Translations under genes and position numbers: made by a program | Notes under the pieces: model-generated | The model's database searches: none | What the model was told of the DNA's origin: nothing | The model's input: the letters and a program-made list of their open reading frames with translations, nothing else | Shown here: positions 1 to 6,864 of the stretch, in pieces | How positions within the stretch are numbered: the stretch's first letter is position 1 | How the letters are laid out: each line of letters starts with the position of its first letter | Source of the DNA: Acidobacteriota bacterium | Lineage (GTDB): Bacteria; Acidobacteriota; Blastocatellia; Pyrinomonadales; Pyrinomonadaceae | Assembly: GCA_024640445.1 (NCBI GenBank) | Contig: JAHEEZ010000013.1 | Coordinates: forward strand, 1 to 26,101 | Length of the DNA stretch: 26,101 nt | Reading direction: 5' to 3'

Positions 1-153
1 CACGTTGACAAAAAGTCGCGCGAACAGTTCGAGATCAGGACGCACAAGCGCCTGATGGACATACTCGATCCGACCGCCGAAACCGTCGATGCGCTGATGA
101 GGCTCGACCTGCCGGCAGGCGTGGATGTGGAGATCAAGGCCTTCGGCACCTAA
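1..153 (+). CDS. rpsJ: 30S ribosomal protein S10, C-terminal part (5' end outside window)
   Basis: The window opens inside a reading frame whose last 50 residues run from HVDKKSREQF to VEIKAFGT and a TAA at 151-153. This matches the conserved end of S10 (family about 102-105 residues), so roughly half of the gene is present. S10 sits in the head of the 30S subunit and, with NusB, also serves in transcription antitermination. It is the first gene of the S10 operon, and rplC follows after a 94-bp spacer, the standard order. The start and operon promoter lie upstream and cannot be judged. Confidence 0.96.
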   Translation, partial: HVDKKSREQFEIRTHKRLMDILDPTAETVDALMRLDLPAGVDVEIKAFGT

Positions 154-186
154 GCCGCAGAGGACTTTAGGAATTTGAAGATCTTA

Positions 187-237
187 CCGGAAGCGGGGCG
201 CATGTCCCGGCTTGCCGGAAAGAGGTCGCTAGCGACC
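187..237 (+). promoter_or_regulatory. rpsJ-rplC spacer hairpin plus 14-nt palindrome
   Basis: An imperfect hairpin spans 187-217 (CCGG/CCGG, a one-base bulge, AAGC/GCTT, a G/G mismatch, GGG/CCC, loop CGCATGT). A perfect palindrome GGTCGCT-AGCGACC follows at 224-237, ten bases before the rplC start. There is no poly-T, so it is not a classical terminator. No Shine-Dalgarno is visible between the palindrome and the ATG at 248. A role in rplC translation or mRNA processing is inference. Confidence 0.45.
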
Positions 238-247
238 AATCACGAAT

Positions 248-901
248 ATGATTAACGGAATCATCGGACGAAAACTTGGAATGACGCAGCTCTTCTCTGA
301 GGACGGAACGGTAACCCCGGTCACCGTCATCAAGGCGGGTCCTTGCGTCGTCGTGCAGAAGAAGAGCGCCACCGGACGCGACGGCTACAACGCCGTCCAG
401 CTCGGGCTTGTCGAAGAAAAGCCCGTCAAGCTGAAAAGGGTCACGAAGCCCATGCGCGGACACTTCGAGAAGACCGGCGGCGGTCTTCCGCCAACCCGCA
501 TTCTTCGCGAGATTCGATTGAACGGCGAACCTGAGGCCGAGATCGGCGAACAGGTAAAGGCCGACCTTTTCAACGACGGAGATTCGATCGAAGTGGTCGG
601 AAAGTCGAAAGGCCGCGGGTTCGCGGGCACGATCAAGCGTCACAACTTCAGCCGCGGTCCTATGACGCACGGTTCAATGAACATCCGCCGGCCCGGATCG
701 ATCGGCCAGTCGGCGAGCCCGTCGAGGGTTCTGAAAGGTACAAAGTCGTCCGGACATATGGGTGATGACCGGGTTACCGTCAGGGGCCTTACGGTCGCAA
801 AGGTTGACGCGGAGAACAACCTGATCATGATCCGCGGCGCGGTTCCGGGACCCAATGGCGGTCTTGTAGTCGTTAAGAAGTCAGAAAGACAGAGAGGCTA
901 G
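248..901 (+). CDS. rplC: 50S ribosomal protein L3
   Basis: The 217-residue product begins MINGIIGRKLGMTQLF, the invariant L3 start, and carries the L3 core GRGFAGTIKRHNF (about 123-135) and GSIGQSASPSRV with GHMGDDRVTV further on. L3 binds the 3' domain of 23S rRNA, and its central extension reaches toward the peptidyl transferase centre. Length is normal for bacteria (205-220). The start ATG is fixed by homology although no Shine-Dalgarno precedes it. A hairpin and a palindrome fill the upstream spacer. It lies between rpsJ and rplD in standard S10-operon order. Confidence 0.98.
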   Translation: MINGIIGRKLGMTQLFSEDGTVTPVTVIKAGPCVVVQKKSATGRDGYNAVQLGLVEEKPVKLKRVTKPMRGHFEKTGGGLPPTRILREIRLNGEPEAEIGEQVKADLFNDGDSIEVVGKSKGRGFAGTIKRHNFSRGPMTHGSMNIRRPGSIGQSASPSRVLKGTKSSGHMGDDRVTVRGLTVAKVDAENNLIMIRGAVPGPNGGLVVVKKSERQRG

Positions 902-961
902 ACGGATCGGGGGACCGGTTCCCTCGCCGCAGGCCGAAGATTGGATTTTGAGGTTAAGAAT

Positions 962-1633
962 ATGCCTTCCGTAAAGGTTCGCAATTTGAAGAACAAAGAG
1001 GTCGGAGAGATCAATCTGCCCGATGAGGTGTTTGGCGTAGAGCTGAACGAGGGATTGATCCACGCGGCGGTCAGGAATTACCTGGCCAACGCCCGGCAGG
1101 GTACGTCGAAGACGAAGACCAGGGGCGATGTCCGCGGCGGCGGCAAGAAGCCCTGGAAGCAGAAAGGCACAGGCCGTGCCCGAGTCGCTTCGATCAGGTC
1201 TCCGCTTTGGCGCGGAGGTGGACGCGTTCACGGGCCCGTTCCCAAGGACTGGTCCTACAAGATGCCGAAGAAGATGAGACGCGGCGCGCTCAGGTCGGCG
1301 CTTTCTGAAAGGCTGAGGGAGGGCAATCTCTTCGTGGTCGAAGATATGAAGCTCGACGGCACAAAGACGAAGGGATTCGTCGATGTAATGGCCAAACTCG
1401 GTTTCTACGACGGCAAGAAGCAGGCGAAGACGCTTCTAGTGGATTCGCTCGACAACCGCGACCTGATTCTATCTTCGAGAAATGTGCAGAAGACAAAGGT
1501 TGTCAACAGCTACGGCGTTAACGTTTATGACCTGATCTATCACGAAAAGATCGTTATTTCGAAGGGCGCTGTCGAGGAACTGGCCACGATGCTGGACCCG
1601 AACCGTGAAAAGAACGTAAAGGAGGCCGCATAG
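962..1633 (+). CDS. rplD: 50S ribosomal protein L4
   Basis: The chosen start is ATG 962 (MPSVKVRNLKNKEVGEI), giving 223 residues. GAGG at 950-953 sits eight bases upstream, whereas the in-frame TTG at 941 has no ribosome site and would add a non-conserved heptad. The tunnel-lining loop is recognisable at KTRGDVRGGGKKPWKQKGTG followed by RARVASIRSPLWRGGG, the L4 signature. L4 binds domain I of 23S rRNA and its loop lines the exit tunnel. In enterobacteria it also represses its own operon, but nothing in this sequence tests that. The stop codon is one base before the rplW start. Confidence 0.97.
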   Translation: MPSVKVRNLKNKEVGEINLPDEVFGVELNEGLIHAAVRNYLANARQGTSKTKTRGDVRGGGKKPWKQKGTGRARVASIRSPLWRGGGRVHGPVPKDWSYKMPKKMRRGALRSALSERLREGNLFVVEDMKLDGTKTKGFVDVMAKLGFYDGKKQAKTLLVDSLDNRDLILSSRNVQKTKVVNSYGVNVYDLIYHEKIVISKGAVEELATMLDPNREKNVKEAA

Positions 1634-1634
1634 A

Positions 1635-1955
1635 ATGAAAATACCGATGAACGTTTGGGAAGTGCTCAAGGCACCCGTCGTTACTGAGAAATCGGTACTG
1701 CTCAAGGAAACCGCCTCAACCACGGACGCGGTGCAGGTGCTCACCTTCAAGGTTGCCAAGCAGGCGACGAAGGACGACATCCGCAAGGCTGTCGAAGAGA
1801 TCTTCGGTGTGAAGGTGGCGAAGATCCGGACGATGCATTACGAAGGCAAGATGAAGCGGCAGGGCCGTTTCGAGGGAAAGCGGTCGAGCTGGAAGAAGGC
1901 GTATGTGACGCTAAAGGAAGGCGAACCGCTGGTCGATTACGCGGAAGCAATCTGA
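1635..1955 (+). CDS. rplW: 50S ribosomal protein L23
   Basis: The 106-residue product has the L23 hallmarks VLKAPVVTEKS near the N-terminus and KDDIRKAVEEIFGVKVAKIRT in the middle. L23 lies at the mouth of the exit tunnel and docks trigger factor and SRP. The start ATG 1635 is one base after the rplD stop and has a very good ribosome site, AAAGGAGG at 1618-1625, inside the end of rplD. A second ATG (1647) is possible but the spacing favours the first. The TGA stop (1953-1955) forms part of the first unit of a heptanucleotide repeat array. Confidence 0.97.
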   Translation: MKIPMNVWEVLKAPVVTEKSVLLKETASTTDAVQVLTFKVAKQATKDDIRKAVEEIFGVKVAKIRTMHYEGKMKRQGRFEGKRSSWKKAYVTLKEGEPLVDYAEAI

Positions 1956-1988
1956 TCAATGACCATTGATCAATGATCAGGGATCAAT
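1954..1988 (+). repeat. 7-bp tandem repeat, block 1 (GATCAAT type, five units)
   Basis: Five consecutive heptamers read GATCAAT, GACCATT, GATCAAT, GATCAGG, GATCAAT, in strict 7-base register, starting at the second base of the rplW stop codon. GATC occurs at 1954, 1968, 1975 and 1982. A period of 7 is incompatible with coding. The array can pair imperfectly with block 2 at 2059-2093, since the GATCAAT and GATCATT heptamer tracts are reverse complements of one another; a run of 13 bases (TGATCAATGATCA) is exactly complementary. Confidence 0.85.
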
Positions 1989-2058
1989 GGTTCAGATAAG
2001 CCCGGATCCGGATTGCGAGACTGCATTAGAGAGTAACTGCGATTCGTCAGATTAGACC

Positions 2059-2093
2059 GATCACTGATCGATGATCATTGATCACTGACCAAT
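2059..2093 (+). repeat. 7-bp tandem repeat, block 2 (GATCACT/GATCATT type, five units)
   Basis: Five heptamers read GATCACT, GATCGAT, GATCATT, GATCACT, GACCAAT, with GATC at 2059, 2066, 2073 and 2080. The block ends six bases before the rplB start and occupies the position where a Shine-Dalgarno would be expected; none is present. Blocks 1 and 2 are separated by 70 unrelated bases (1989-2058). Together they could fold into one long stem that would place the rplB start at its base. Confidence 0.85.
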
Positions 2094-2098
2094 GAATT

Positions 2099-2929
2099 AT
2101 GGCTATCAAGAAAGTAAAACCGACATCACCGGCGAGGCGCTATCAGACGTTTCTGAAGCGCGAACAGCTGACAAAGGGCGCCGAGCCCGAGAAGTCGCTG
2201 CTTGAGCCGAAGAAGAGGATCTCCGGACGCAACAATGACGGCAGGATCACGGTCCGCCGAAGAGGCGGAGGTCACAAGCGCTTCTACCGGATCATCGATT
2301 TCAAGCGCGACAAGACGGGGATCCCAGGACGTGTTTCGCAGATCGAGTACGATCCGAATCGTTCGGCTCACATCGCCCTGATCACGTACGCGGACGGCGA
2401 AAAGAGGTACATCCTCGCGCCGGCGAACATCGAGGTCGGACAGTCGATCATGAGCGGTCCCGAAGCCGATATCCTTCCCGGAAACGCGCTTCCGATCGTG
2501 AATATCCCGCTCGGAACCGAGGTGCACAACATCGAGATGCGACCCGGAAAAGGGGGCCAATTGGTCCGTTCGGCGGGTGGATACGCGCAGGTTGTCGCAA
2601 AGGAAGGCAAGCACGCCCAGCTCAGGATGCCGTCCGGCGAGGTCCGCAAGATCCCGGTGGTCTGCATGGCGACCGTTGGAATGGTCGGCAACCGTGAGCA
2701 CGAGAACGTTTCGCTCGGAAAAGCCGGTCGCAAGCGCTGGATGGGCAAAAGGCCGAAGGTCCGCGGTGTCGCGATGAACCCGGTCGACCACCCGCACGGC
2801 GGTGGTGAGGGCAAAACCTCCGGCGGACGTCATCCGGTAACGCCCTGGGGCGTTCCGACGAAGGGTTACAAGACGAGGAAGAACAAGCGTACGCAGAACA
2901 TGATCGTTCGCGACCGCAGAAGGAAATAG
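2099..2929 (+). CDS. rplB: 50S ribosomal protein L2
   Basis: The 276-residue product (family about 273-280) shows the L2 pattern throughout: GRNNDGRITVRRRGGGHKR in the N-terminal half and the C-terminal MNPVDHPHGGGEGKTSGGR, which includes the histidine-containing segment next to the peptidyl transferase centre. L2 is needed for subunit association and peptidyl transferase assembly. The ATG 2099 is fixed by homology (MAIKKVKPTSPARRYQ) but has no Shine-Dalgarno, because repeat block 2 lies directly upstream. An ATG at 2092 is out of frame. Confidence 0.98.
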   Translation: MAIKKVKPTSPARRYQTFLKREQLTKGAEPEKSLLEPKKRISGRNNDGRITVRRRGGGHKRFYRIIDFKRDKTGIPGRVSQIEYDPNRSAHIALITYADGEKRYILAPANIEVGQSIMSGPEADILPGNALPIVNIPLGTEVHNIEMRPGKGGQLVRSAGGYAQVVAKEGKHAQLRMPSGEVRKIPVVCMATVGMVGNREHENVSLGKAGRKRWMGKRPKVRGVAMNPVDHPHGGGEGKTSGGRHPVTPWGVPTKGYKTRKNKRTQNMIVRDRRRK

Positions 2930-2931
2930 GT

Positions 2932-2960
2932 TTACATCCGCCGGTACGCCGGCCGTGTAA
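2932..2960 (+). promoter_or_regulatory. rplB-rpsS spacer hairpin with UACG loop
   Basis: TTACA/TGTAA forms an outer stem (2932-2936 with 2956-2960). GCCGG/CCGGC forms an inner stem (2940-2944 with 2949-2953) closed by TACG, a UNCG-type tetraloop. A 3-by-2 internal loop separates the stems. It starts two bases after the rplB stop. There is no T tract, so termination is unlikely; a processing or stability role is inference. Confidence 0.55.
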
Positions 2961-2983
2961 GAAGATTTATCGGATAAAAGACT

Positions 2984-3274
2984 ATGCCACGTTCAATTAA
3001 GAAAGGGCCATTCATTGATCTGAGCGTCCTTAAAGTGCTCAGGAAGATCCAGGACAGCGGTGCGAAGCCGCAGGCGATCAAGACCTGGTCGCGCCGTTCT
3101 ACGATCACCCCGGAAATGGTCGGTTTGACCTTCGGGGTCCACAACGGCAGGCGCCATATCCCGGTTTATGTTACCGAGAACATGGTTGGCCACAAGCTCG
3201 GCGAATTTTCGCCGACAAGGATGTTCAAAGGTCATCCTGGTACCAAGGCCGAGAAAATGGCTCGCAGAAAATAG
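2984..3274 (+). CDS. rpsS: 30S ribosomal protein S19
   Basis: The 96-residue product begins MPRSIKKGPFIDLSVLKV and contains IKTWSRRSTITPEMVG and NGRRHIPVYVTENMVGHKLGEF, the S19 signature. S19 forms a complex with S13 in the 30S head and contacts the A-site finger of 23S rRNA. Length is normal (about 90-95). The start is clear from homology, while the upstream purines (GGATAAAAG) make only a weak ribosome site. It lies in canonical order between rplB and rplV. Confidence 0.98.
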   Translation: MPRSIKKGPFIDLSVLKVLRKIQDSGAKPQAIKTWSRRSTITPEMVGLTFGVHNGRRHIPVYVTENMVGHKLGEFSPTRMFKGHPGTKAEKMARRK

Positions 3275-3337
3275 CTGTGAATTGACGCCATGTGACCGCT
3301 GAAGGCGGCGCGGGCGGTAAGACGGTTTACAAAGAAA

Positions 3338-4039
3338 ATGGAAGCTATAGCTAAAGCAAAATATCTGAAAGGTTCGCCGAGAAAGGCCAGGCTCGTGATC
3401 GATCTGGTGCGCGGCAAGAACGTTTCGCACGCGCTCGCGATTCTCAAGTTCACGAACAAGCGTGCGGCGGACCCCATAGCGAAATGCATCCGTTCGGCGG
3501 TCGCAAACGCGACCTACAAGGCCGAGCAGGAGAACATCGCGATCGATCCGGACGATCTTTGGATCAAGTCGTGCTTCGTCGACATCGGCCCGACCAAGAA
3601 CCGCCGCAGGCTCAGGCCGGCGCCGCAGGGAAGGGCGTTCTTCGAGCGCAGGCACTTCTGCCACATCACGATCGAATTGACGAGCGAGGCTCCCGAAGTT
3701 AAGGAAGGGCCGGTCAAGGCAAAGTCGGGCGGCAAGAAGAAAGCGGCCGCTATGCCCGCCAAGGGCGCGGCGAAGGCGGAGACCTCGGACAAGGCGAAGA
3801 AGGCGGAGAAAGCCGAGGAGCCCGCAGCAGAGGCAAAGGCCGAGAAGAAGGCGGCCAAGCCGAAGGCCGAGAAGAAACCGGCAGCGAAGAAGCCGGCGGA
3901 TGAGACTCCGGCTGAAGAGAAGAAGGCTGAAGCCCCCGCGGAGAAGAAGGAAGCCAAGACTGAGGCTCCCGCGGCAAACGAAGAGAAGAAATCAAAGGAC
4001 GCTGCTGACAAGAAGGAAGCGTCCTCGGAAGAAGAATAG
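3338..4039 (+). CDS. rplV: 50S ribosomal protein L22 with long C-terminal Ala/Lys/Glu tail
   Basis: Residues 1 to about 117 are a normal L22: GSPRKARLVIDLVRGK, then the tunnel hairpin GPTKNRRRLRPAPQGRA at 84-100, then HFCHITIELT. L22 lines the exit tunnel, and its hairpin is the site of classical macrolide-resistance changes. The protein continues for some 116 more residues composed almost only of A, K, E and P (about 118-233), ending SSEEE. Bacterial L22 is usually 110-115 residues, so the gene is twice normal length. The tail keeps the same frame and GC-rich third positions, so it is coding rather than a frameshift artefact. No good Shine-Dalgarno precedes ATG 3338. Confidence 0.96.
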   Translation: MEAIAKAKYLKGSPRKARLVIDLVRGKNVSHALAILKFTNKRAADPIAKCIRSAVANATYKAEQENIAIDPDDLWIKSCFVDIGPTKNRRRLRPAPQGRAFFERRHFCHITIELTSEAPEVKEGPVKAKSGGKKKAAAMPAKGAAKAETSDKAKKAEKAEEPAAEAKAEKKAAKPKAEKKPAAKKPADETPAEEKKAEAPAEKKEAKTEAPAANEEKKSKDAADKKEASSEEE

Positions 4040-4069
4040 ACCGGACACCGGAGTTCAAAGGACTTATTT

Positions 4070-4801
4070 ATGGGCCAGAAAGTACATCCATACGGATTCA
4101 GAGTCGGATACAACAAGGATTGGCACTCGCATTGGTTTGCGAAACACGAATTCGCCGCATTCCTAGCCGAGGACCTCTCGCTCAAGCGCGAGCTCAAGAA
4201 GAAGTTCTCGGGAGCGGGCGTTTCGCATATCGACATCGAGCGTGCCGCCAATCGCCTGAAGATCATTATTTACACGTCCAGGCCGGGGATCATCATCGGC
4301 CGCAAGGGAACCGAGATCGAGAAGCTCAAGGAAGATCTTTCGTTCAAGACCAAGCGTGACGTGATCATTTCGATCCAGGAGATCCGGAAGCCGGAACTCA
4401 ATGCCCAGCTTCAGGCGGAGAAGATCGCATACCAGCTCGAAAAGCGAATCGCATTTCGCCGCGCTATGAAGAAGACGATGGAAGAGTCGCTTCGTTTTGG
4501 TGCCGAAGGTATCAAGGTGATGTGTGCGGGCCGCCTGAACGGCGCCGAGATCGCGCGAACCGAATGGTCGCTCCAGGGACAGCTTCCGCTTCACACACTG
4601 CGGGCGGACATCGATTACGGTCTGGCCGAAGCGCATACGACGATGGGGATCATCGGCGTCAAGGTCTGGATCTACAGAGGGGAGATCCTGGATCCGAACG
4701 CGAGCATGGCTCGCGGAACGAACACCGACCCGATAAACGAACCGAAGATGAAAGACGGCGGACGAAGAGGCCGCAGGCCGCGCCGCCGAGACGAACGCTA
4801 G
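4070..4801 (+). CDS. rpsC: 30S ribosomal protein S3
   Basis: The 243-residue product starts MGQKVHPYGFRVGYNKDW. It contains the type II KH domain with RPGIIIGRKGTEIEKLK (about 70-90) and the C-terminal S3 domain with AEIARTEWSLQGQLPLHTLRADIDYG split around 163-190. S3 lies at the mRNA entry pore and is part of the ribosomal helicase. AAAGGA at 4057-4062 gives a good ribosome site seven bases before the ATG. The C-terminus is basic (RRGRRPRRRDER), and the length is in the family range (about 210-240). Confidence 0.98.
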   Translation: MGQKVHPYGFRVGYNKDWHSHWFAKHEFAAFLAEDLSLKRELKKKFSGAGVSHIDIERAANRLKIIIYTSRPGIIIGRKGTEIEKLKEDLSFKTKRDVIISIQEIRKPELNAQLQAEKIAYQLEKRIAFRRAMKKTMEESLRFGAEGIKVMCAGRLNGAEIARTEWSLQGQLPLHTLRADIDYGLAEAHTTMGIIGVKVWIYRGEILDPNASMARGTNTDPINEPKMKDGGRRGRRPRRRDER

Positions 4802-4838
4802 ATAGAGCGAACGAAGAGATCAAGAGGAATAAGCCATT

Positions 4839-5267
4839 ATGTTGATGCCGAAGAAGGTCAAGTACCGAAAGATGCAGAAAGGCCGTATGCGGGGCAAAGC
4901 CCACCGCGGCAGCAAGTTGAATTTCGGGGATTTCGGTCTGAAAACTCTGGAACCCGGTTACATCACGGACAGGCAGATCGAGGCCGCACGTATTGCGATG
5001 ACAAGGCACGTCAAGCGCGGCGGAAAGATCTGGATCCGAATGTTCCCCGACAAGCCGATCACGAAGAAGCCGGCTGAAACGCGTATGGGTAAGGGAAAAG
5101 GCGCCCCGGATCACTGGGTTGCCGTCGTCAGGCCCGGCAGGATCCTTTATGAGATCCAGGGAGTTGACGAGGAACTCGCGCGCGCCGCGTTCAGGCTTGC
5201 CGCGCAAAAGCTTCCGGTCAAGACCAAATTCGTAACGCGTGCCGACCTTGAGGGAGGGATCGTTTAG
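4839..5267 (+). CDS. rplP: 50S ribosomal protein L16
   Basis: The 142-residue product starts MLMPKKVKYRKMQKGRMRG and carries ARIAMTRHVKRGGKIWIR and ETRMGKGKGAPDHWVAVV, diagnostic for L16. L16 organises the A-site region of the 50S subunit and is close to aminoacyl-tRNA. AGAGGAA at about 4824-4829 serves as ribosome site. The ATG at 4839 is preferred over the ATG at 4845, because MLMPK is the usual L16 start. The rpmC start follows two bases after the stop, so the two are probably translationally coupled. Confidence 0.98.
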   Translation: MLMPKKVKYRKMQKGRMRGKAHRGSKLNFGDFGLKTLEPGYITDRQIEAARIAMTRHVKRGGKIWIRMFPDKPITKKPAETRMGKGKGAPDHWVAVVRPGRILYEIQGVDEELARAAFRLAAQKLPVKTKFVTRADLEGGIV

Positions 5268-5269
5268 AA

Positions 5270-5491
5270 ATGAAACGGAAAGAACAACTGGAACAGCTTC
5301 GCAAGATGGATCTGCCCGAGCTTAAGGAACAGGCTGATGCTTTGAAGGAATCGCTCTTCAGGCTCAACTTCAGGAAATCGCTCGGCGTCGGCGAGGTAGT
5401 CTCTGACATACGCCGCGAGAAAAAGACGCTTGCTCGCGTTTACACCCTGATCGAAGAAAGGGAAGCAGCGGCGAAGGCCGAAACTAACTAG
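5270..5491 (+). CDS. rpmC: 50S ribosomal protein L29
   Basis: The 73-residue product is a two-helix L29: MKRKEQLEQLRKMDLPELKE at the N-terminus, then LFRLNFRKSLG, and IRREKKTLARVYTLIEERE. L29 lies at the exit-tunnel rim beside L23 and helps position nascent-chain factors. GGGAGGG at the end of rplP (about 5252-5258) provides a slightly distant ribosome site. Length is at the upper end of the family (60-73). The position between rplP and rpsQ is canonical. Confidence 0.96.
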   Translation: MKRKEQLEQLRKMDLPELKEQADALKESLFRLNFRKSLGVGEVVSDIRREKKTLARVYTLIEEREAAAKAETN

Positions 5492-5506
5492 GTTGGAATA
5501 ACGAAG

Positions 5507-5944
5507 ATGCCAAGAAAGAAGAAAGAAGAAACGGTTGAAGAGACCCAGGCCGAGGTGACCGCCGAAACGGCGGCCGTGGAAACGGAAGCGCCTGTGGTGG
5601 AAGCGGCGGCGGAAGAGAAGCCGAAACGCTCTGCCAAGGCGAAAGCCGAACCGAAATCGGATGCGCCTGCGGCAACCGACGCGGGAGCGGACACGCGCCA
5701 CAAGCGAGCTGAAAGGATCGGCGTAGTGTGGTCTGACAAGATGACCAAGACCGTCGTCGTCCGAGTGGACCGGCTGGTCAAACACCCGATGTACAGGAAG
5801 TACGTCAAGAAGCGCAAGAAACTGATGGCTCACAACGGGATCGGAGCCGCCGAGGGTGACAAGGTGAGGATCGTGGAAACACGCCCCCTTTCGGCCAGAA
5901 AGCGCTGGCGTGTGGTTGAGATCATTCAAAAGGCAGTAAGGTAA
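5507..5944 (+). CDS. rpsQ: 30S ribosomal protein S17 with N-terminal acidic/Ala extension
   Basis: The S17 core begins near residue 67 (ERIGVVWSDKMTKTVVVRV) and continues through VKHPMYRKYVKKRKKLMAHN to ETRPLSARKRWRVVEII. S17 is a primary 16S rRNA-binding protein. The core of about 79 residues is preceded by a 65-residue extension, MPRKKKEETVEETQ then Ala/Glu/Val-rich and finally Ala/Lys-rich sequence. No in-frame ATG lies between the first codon and the core, so the extension appears to be translated from ATG 5507. The family is normally 80-90 residues, and extensions are unusual at this end. The ribosome site (TTGGAA) is weak. Confidence 0.95.
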   Translation: MPRKKKEETVEETQAEVTAETAAVETEAPVVEAAAEEKPKRSAKAKAEPKSDAPAATDAGADTRHKRAERIGVVWSDKMTKTVVVRVDRLVKHPMYRKYVKKRKKLMAHNGIGAAEGDKVRIVETRPLSARKRWRVVEIIQKAVR

Positions 5945-6013
5945 CACGGCGCGGGACCCTTGTTCGTAGTGACCGACAACATGCCCAGTGCCGGGCAAAC
6001 GGAGTAGAAAGCA

Positions 6014-6382
6014 ATGATTCAGATGCAGACCACCTTAATGGTGGCGGACAATTCAGGCGCCAAACGGGTGAAGATGATCATGCCGATCGGCGGTTCAACC
6101 GGTAAGACGGCGACCATCGGCGACAAGATCAAGATCACGGTCAAAGAGGCCTCGCCGGACGGAACCGTCAAGAAAGGCAAGGTCTACGACGCAGTGGTCG
6201 TCAGGACCCGCAAGGAGGTCCGCCGCAAGGACGGAACGTACATTCGCTTTGACGAGAACGCCGCGGTCCTTATCAAGGAAGATGGAACACCCATCGGGAC
6301 CCGTGTATTCGGCCCGGTCGCCCGCGAACTTCGTGAAAAGAACTTCATGAAGATCGTGTCGCTGGCTCCGGAGGTTATTTAA
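6014..6382 (+). CDS. rplN: 50S ribosomal protein L14
   Basis: The 122-residue product is a standard-length L14, starting MIQMQTTLMVADNSGAKRV and ending FMKIVSLAPEVI, with VVVRTRKEVRRKDGTYIRFD in the middle. L14 lies at the subunit interface, forms bridges to the 30S subunit and contacts L3 and L19. GGAG at about 6000-6003 is ten bases before the ATG. It opens the spc operon. The upstream spacer (5945-6013) holds two small inverted repeats (TTGTTCG/CGACAA and GCCC/GGGC) but no promoter that I can defend. rplX follows after a single base. Confidence 0.98.
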   Translation: MIQMQTTLMVADNSGAKRVKMIMPIGGSTGKTATIGDKIKITVKEASPDGTVKKGKVYDAVVVRTRKEVRRKDGTYIRFDENAAVLIKEDGTPIGTRVFGPVARELREKNFMKIVSLAPEVI

Positions 6383-6383
6383 G

Positions 6384-6863
6384 ATGATGAAGCAGAACAA
6401 GAAAGGAACTGTCAGATCCAGGATCAAGCGCGGCGACGAAGTCGTTTTCATCGCCGGCAAAGAGTTCAACCGGTATGAAAAGGGAGCGGACGGCAAAGCC
6501 GCTCGCGTCCCGTACCGTGGAAAGGTCATCGCCGTTGATCCGCGTGCCGGCAAGGTGAAGATCGAAGGCGCGATGATGGTCAGCAAGCATCAGAAGCCGG
6601 TTCCCCAGATGAACATCGAAGGCGGCATCAAAAAGCTCGAAGCCTGGGTGGACAGCTCAAATGTGTCACTGATCGATCCGGAAACCGGCAAGCCGACGAG
6701 GGTCAAGTTCGAAGACAGGGACGGAAAGAAGGTTCGGGTAGCCAAAAGCGGCGCCGTGATCCCCGAGCCGGCCAAATTCGTCAAGACCGAAAAGGCAGCC
6801 GAAGAAGCGGCGGCTGAAGAGCCTGCGGCGGAAGCGGAAGAAGAGAAAGAAGAGAAAGAATAG
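6384..6863 (+). CDS. rplX: 50S ribosomal protein L24 with KOW insertion and acidic C-terminal tail
   Basis: L24 initiates 50S assembly on domain I of 23S rRNA. The KOW element is visible as RIKRGDEVVFIAGKEF, but it is interrupted by roughly a dozen residues (about 30-44, including YEKGADGKAARVPY) before RGKVIAVDPRAGKVKIEG, where usual sequences run directly AGKDKGKRGKV. The rest is typical (HQKPVPQMNIEGGI, DRDGKKVRVAKSG). After about residue 127 comes an Ala/Glu-rich tail ending EEEKEEKE. Total 159 residues compared with about 105 usually. GGAGG at 6369-6373 is a good ribosome site inside the end of rplN. Confidence 0.96.
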   Translation: MMKQNKKGTVRSRIKRGDEVVFIAGKEFNRYEKGADGKAARVPYRGKVIAVDPRAGKVKIEGAMMVSKHQKPVPQMNIEGGIKKLEAWVDSSNVSLIDPETGKPTRVKFEDRDGKKVRVAKSGAVIPEPAKFVKTEKAAEEAAAEEPAAEAEEEKEEKE

Positions 6864-6864
6864 A

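Noticed and set aside
941..961. TTG start giving a 230-residue L4
   Set aside because: ATG 962 has GAGG eight bases upstream and matches the family start.
3688..4036. Frameshift or gene fusion explaining the L22 tail
   Set aside because: The frame continues with consistent codon usage, no second domain appears, and rpsC follows with its own ribosome site.
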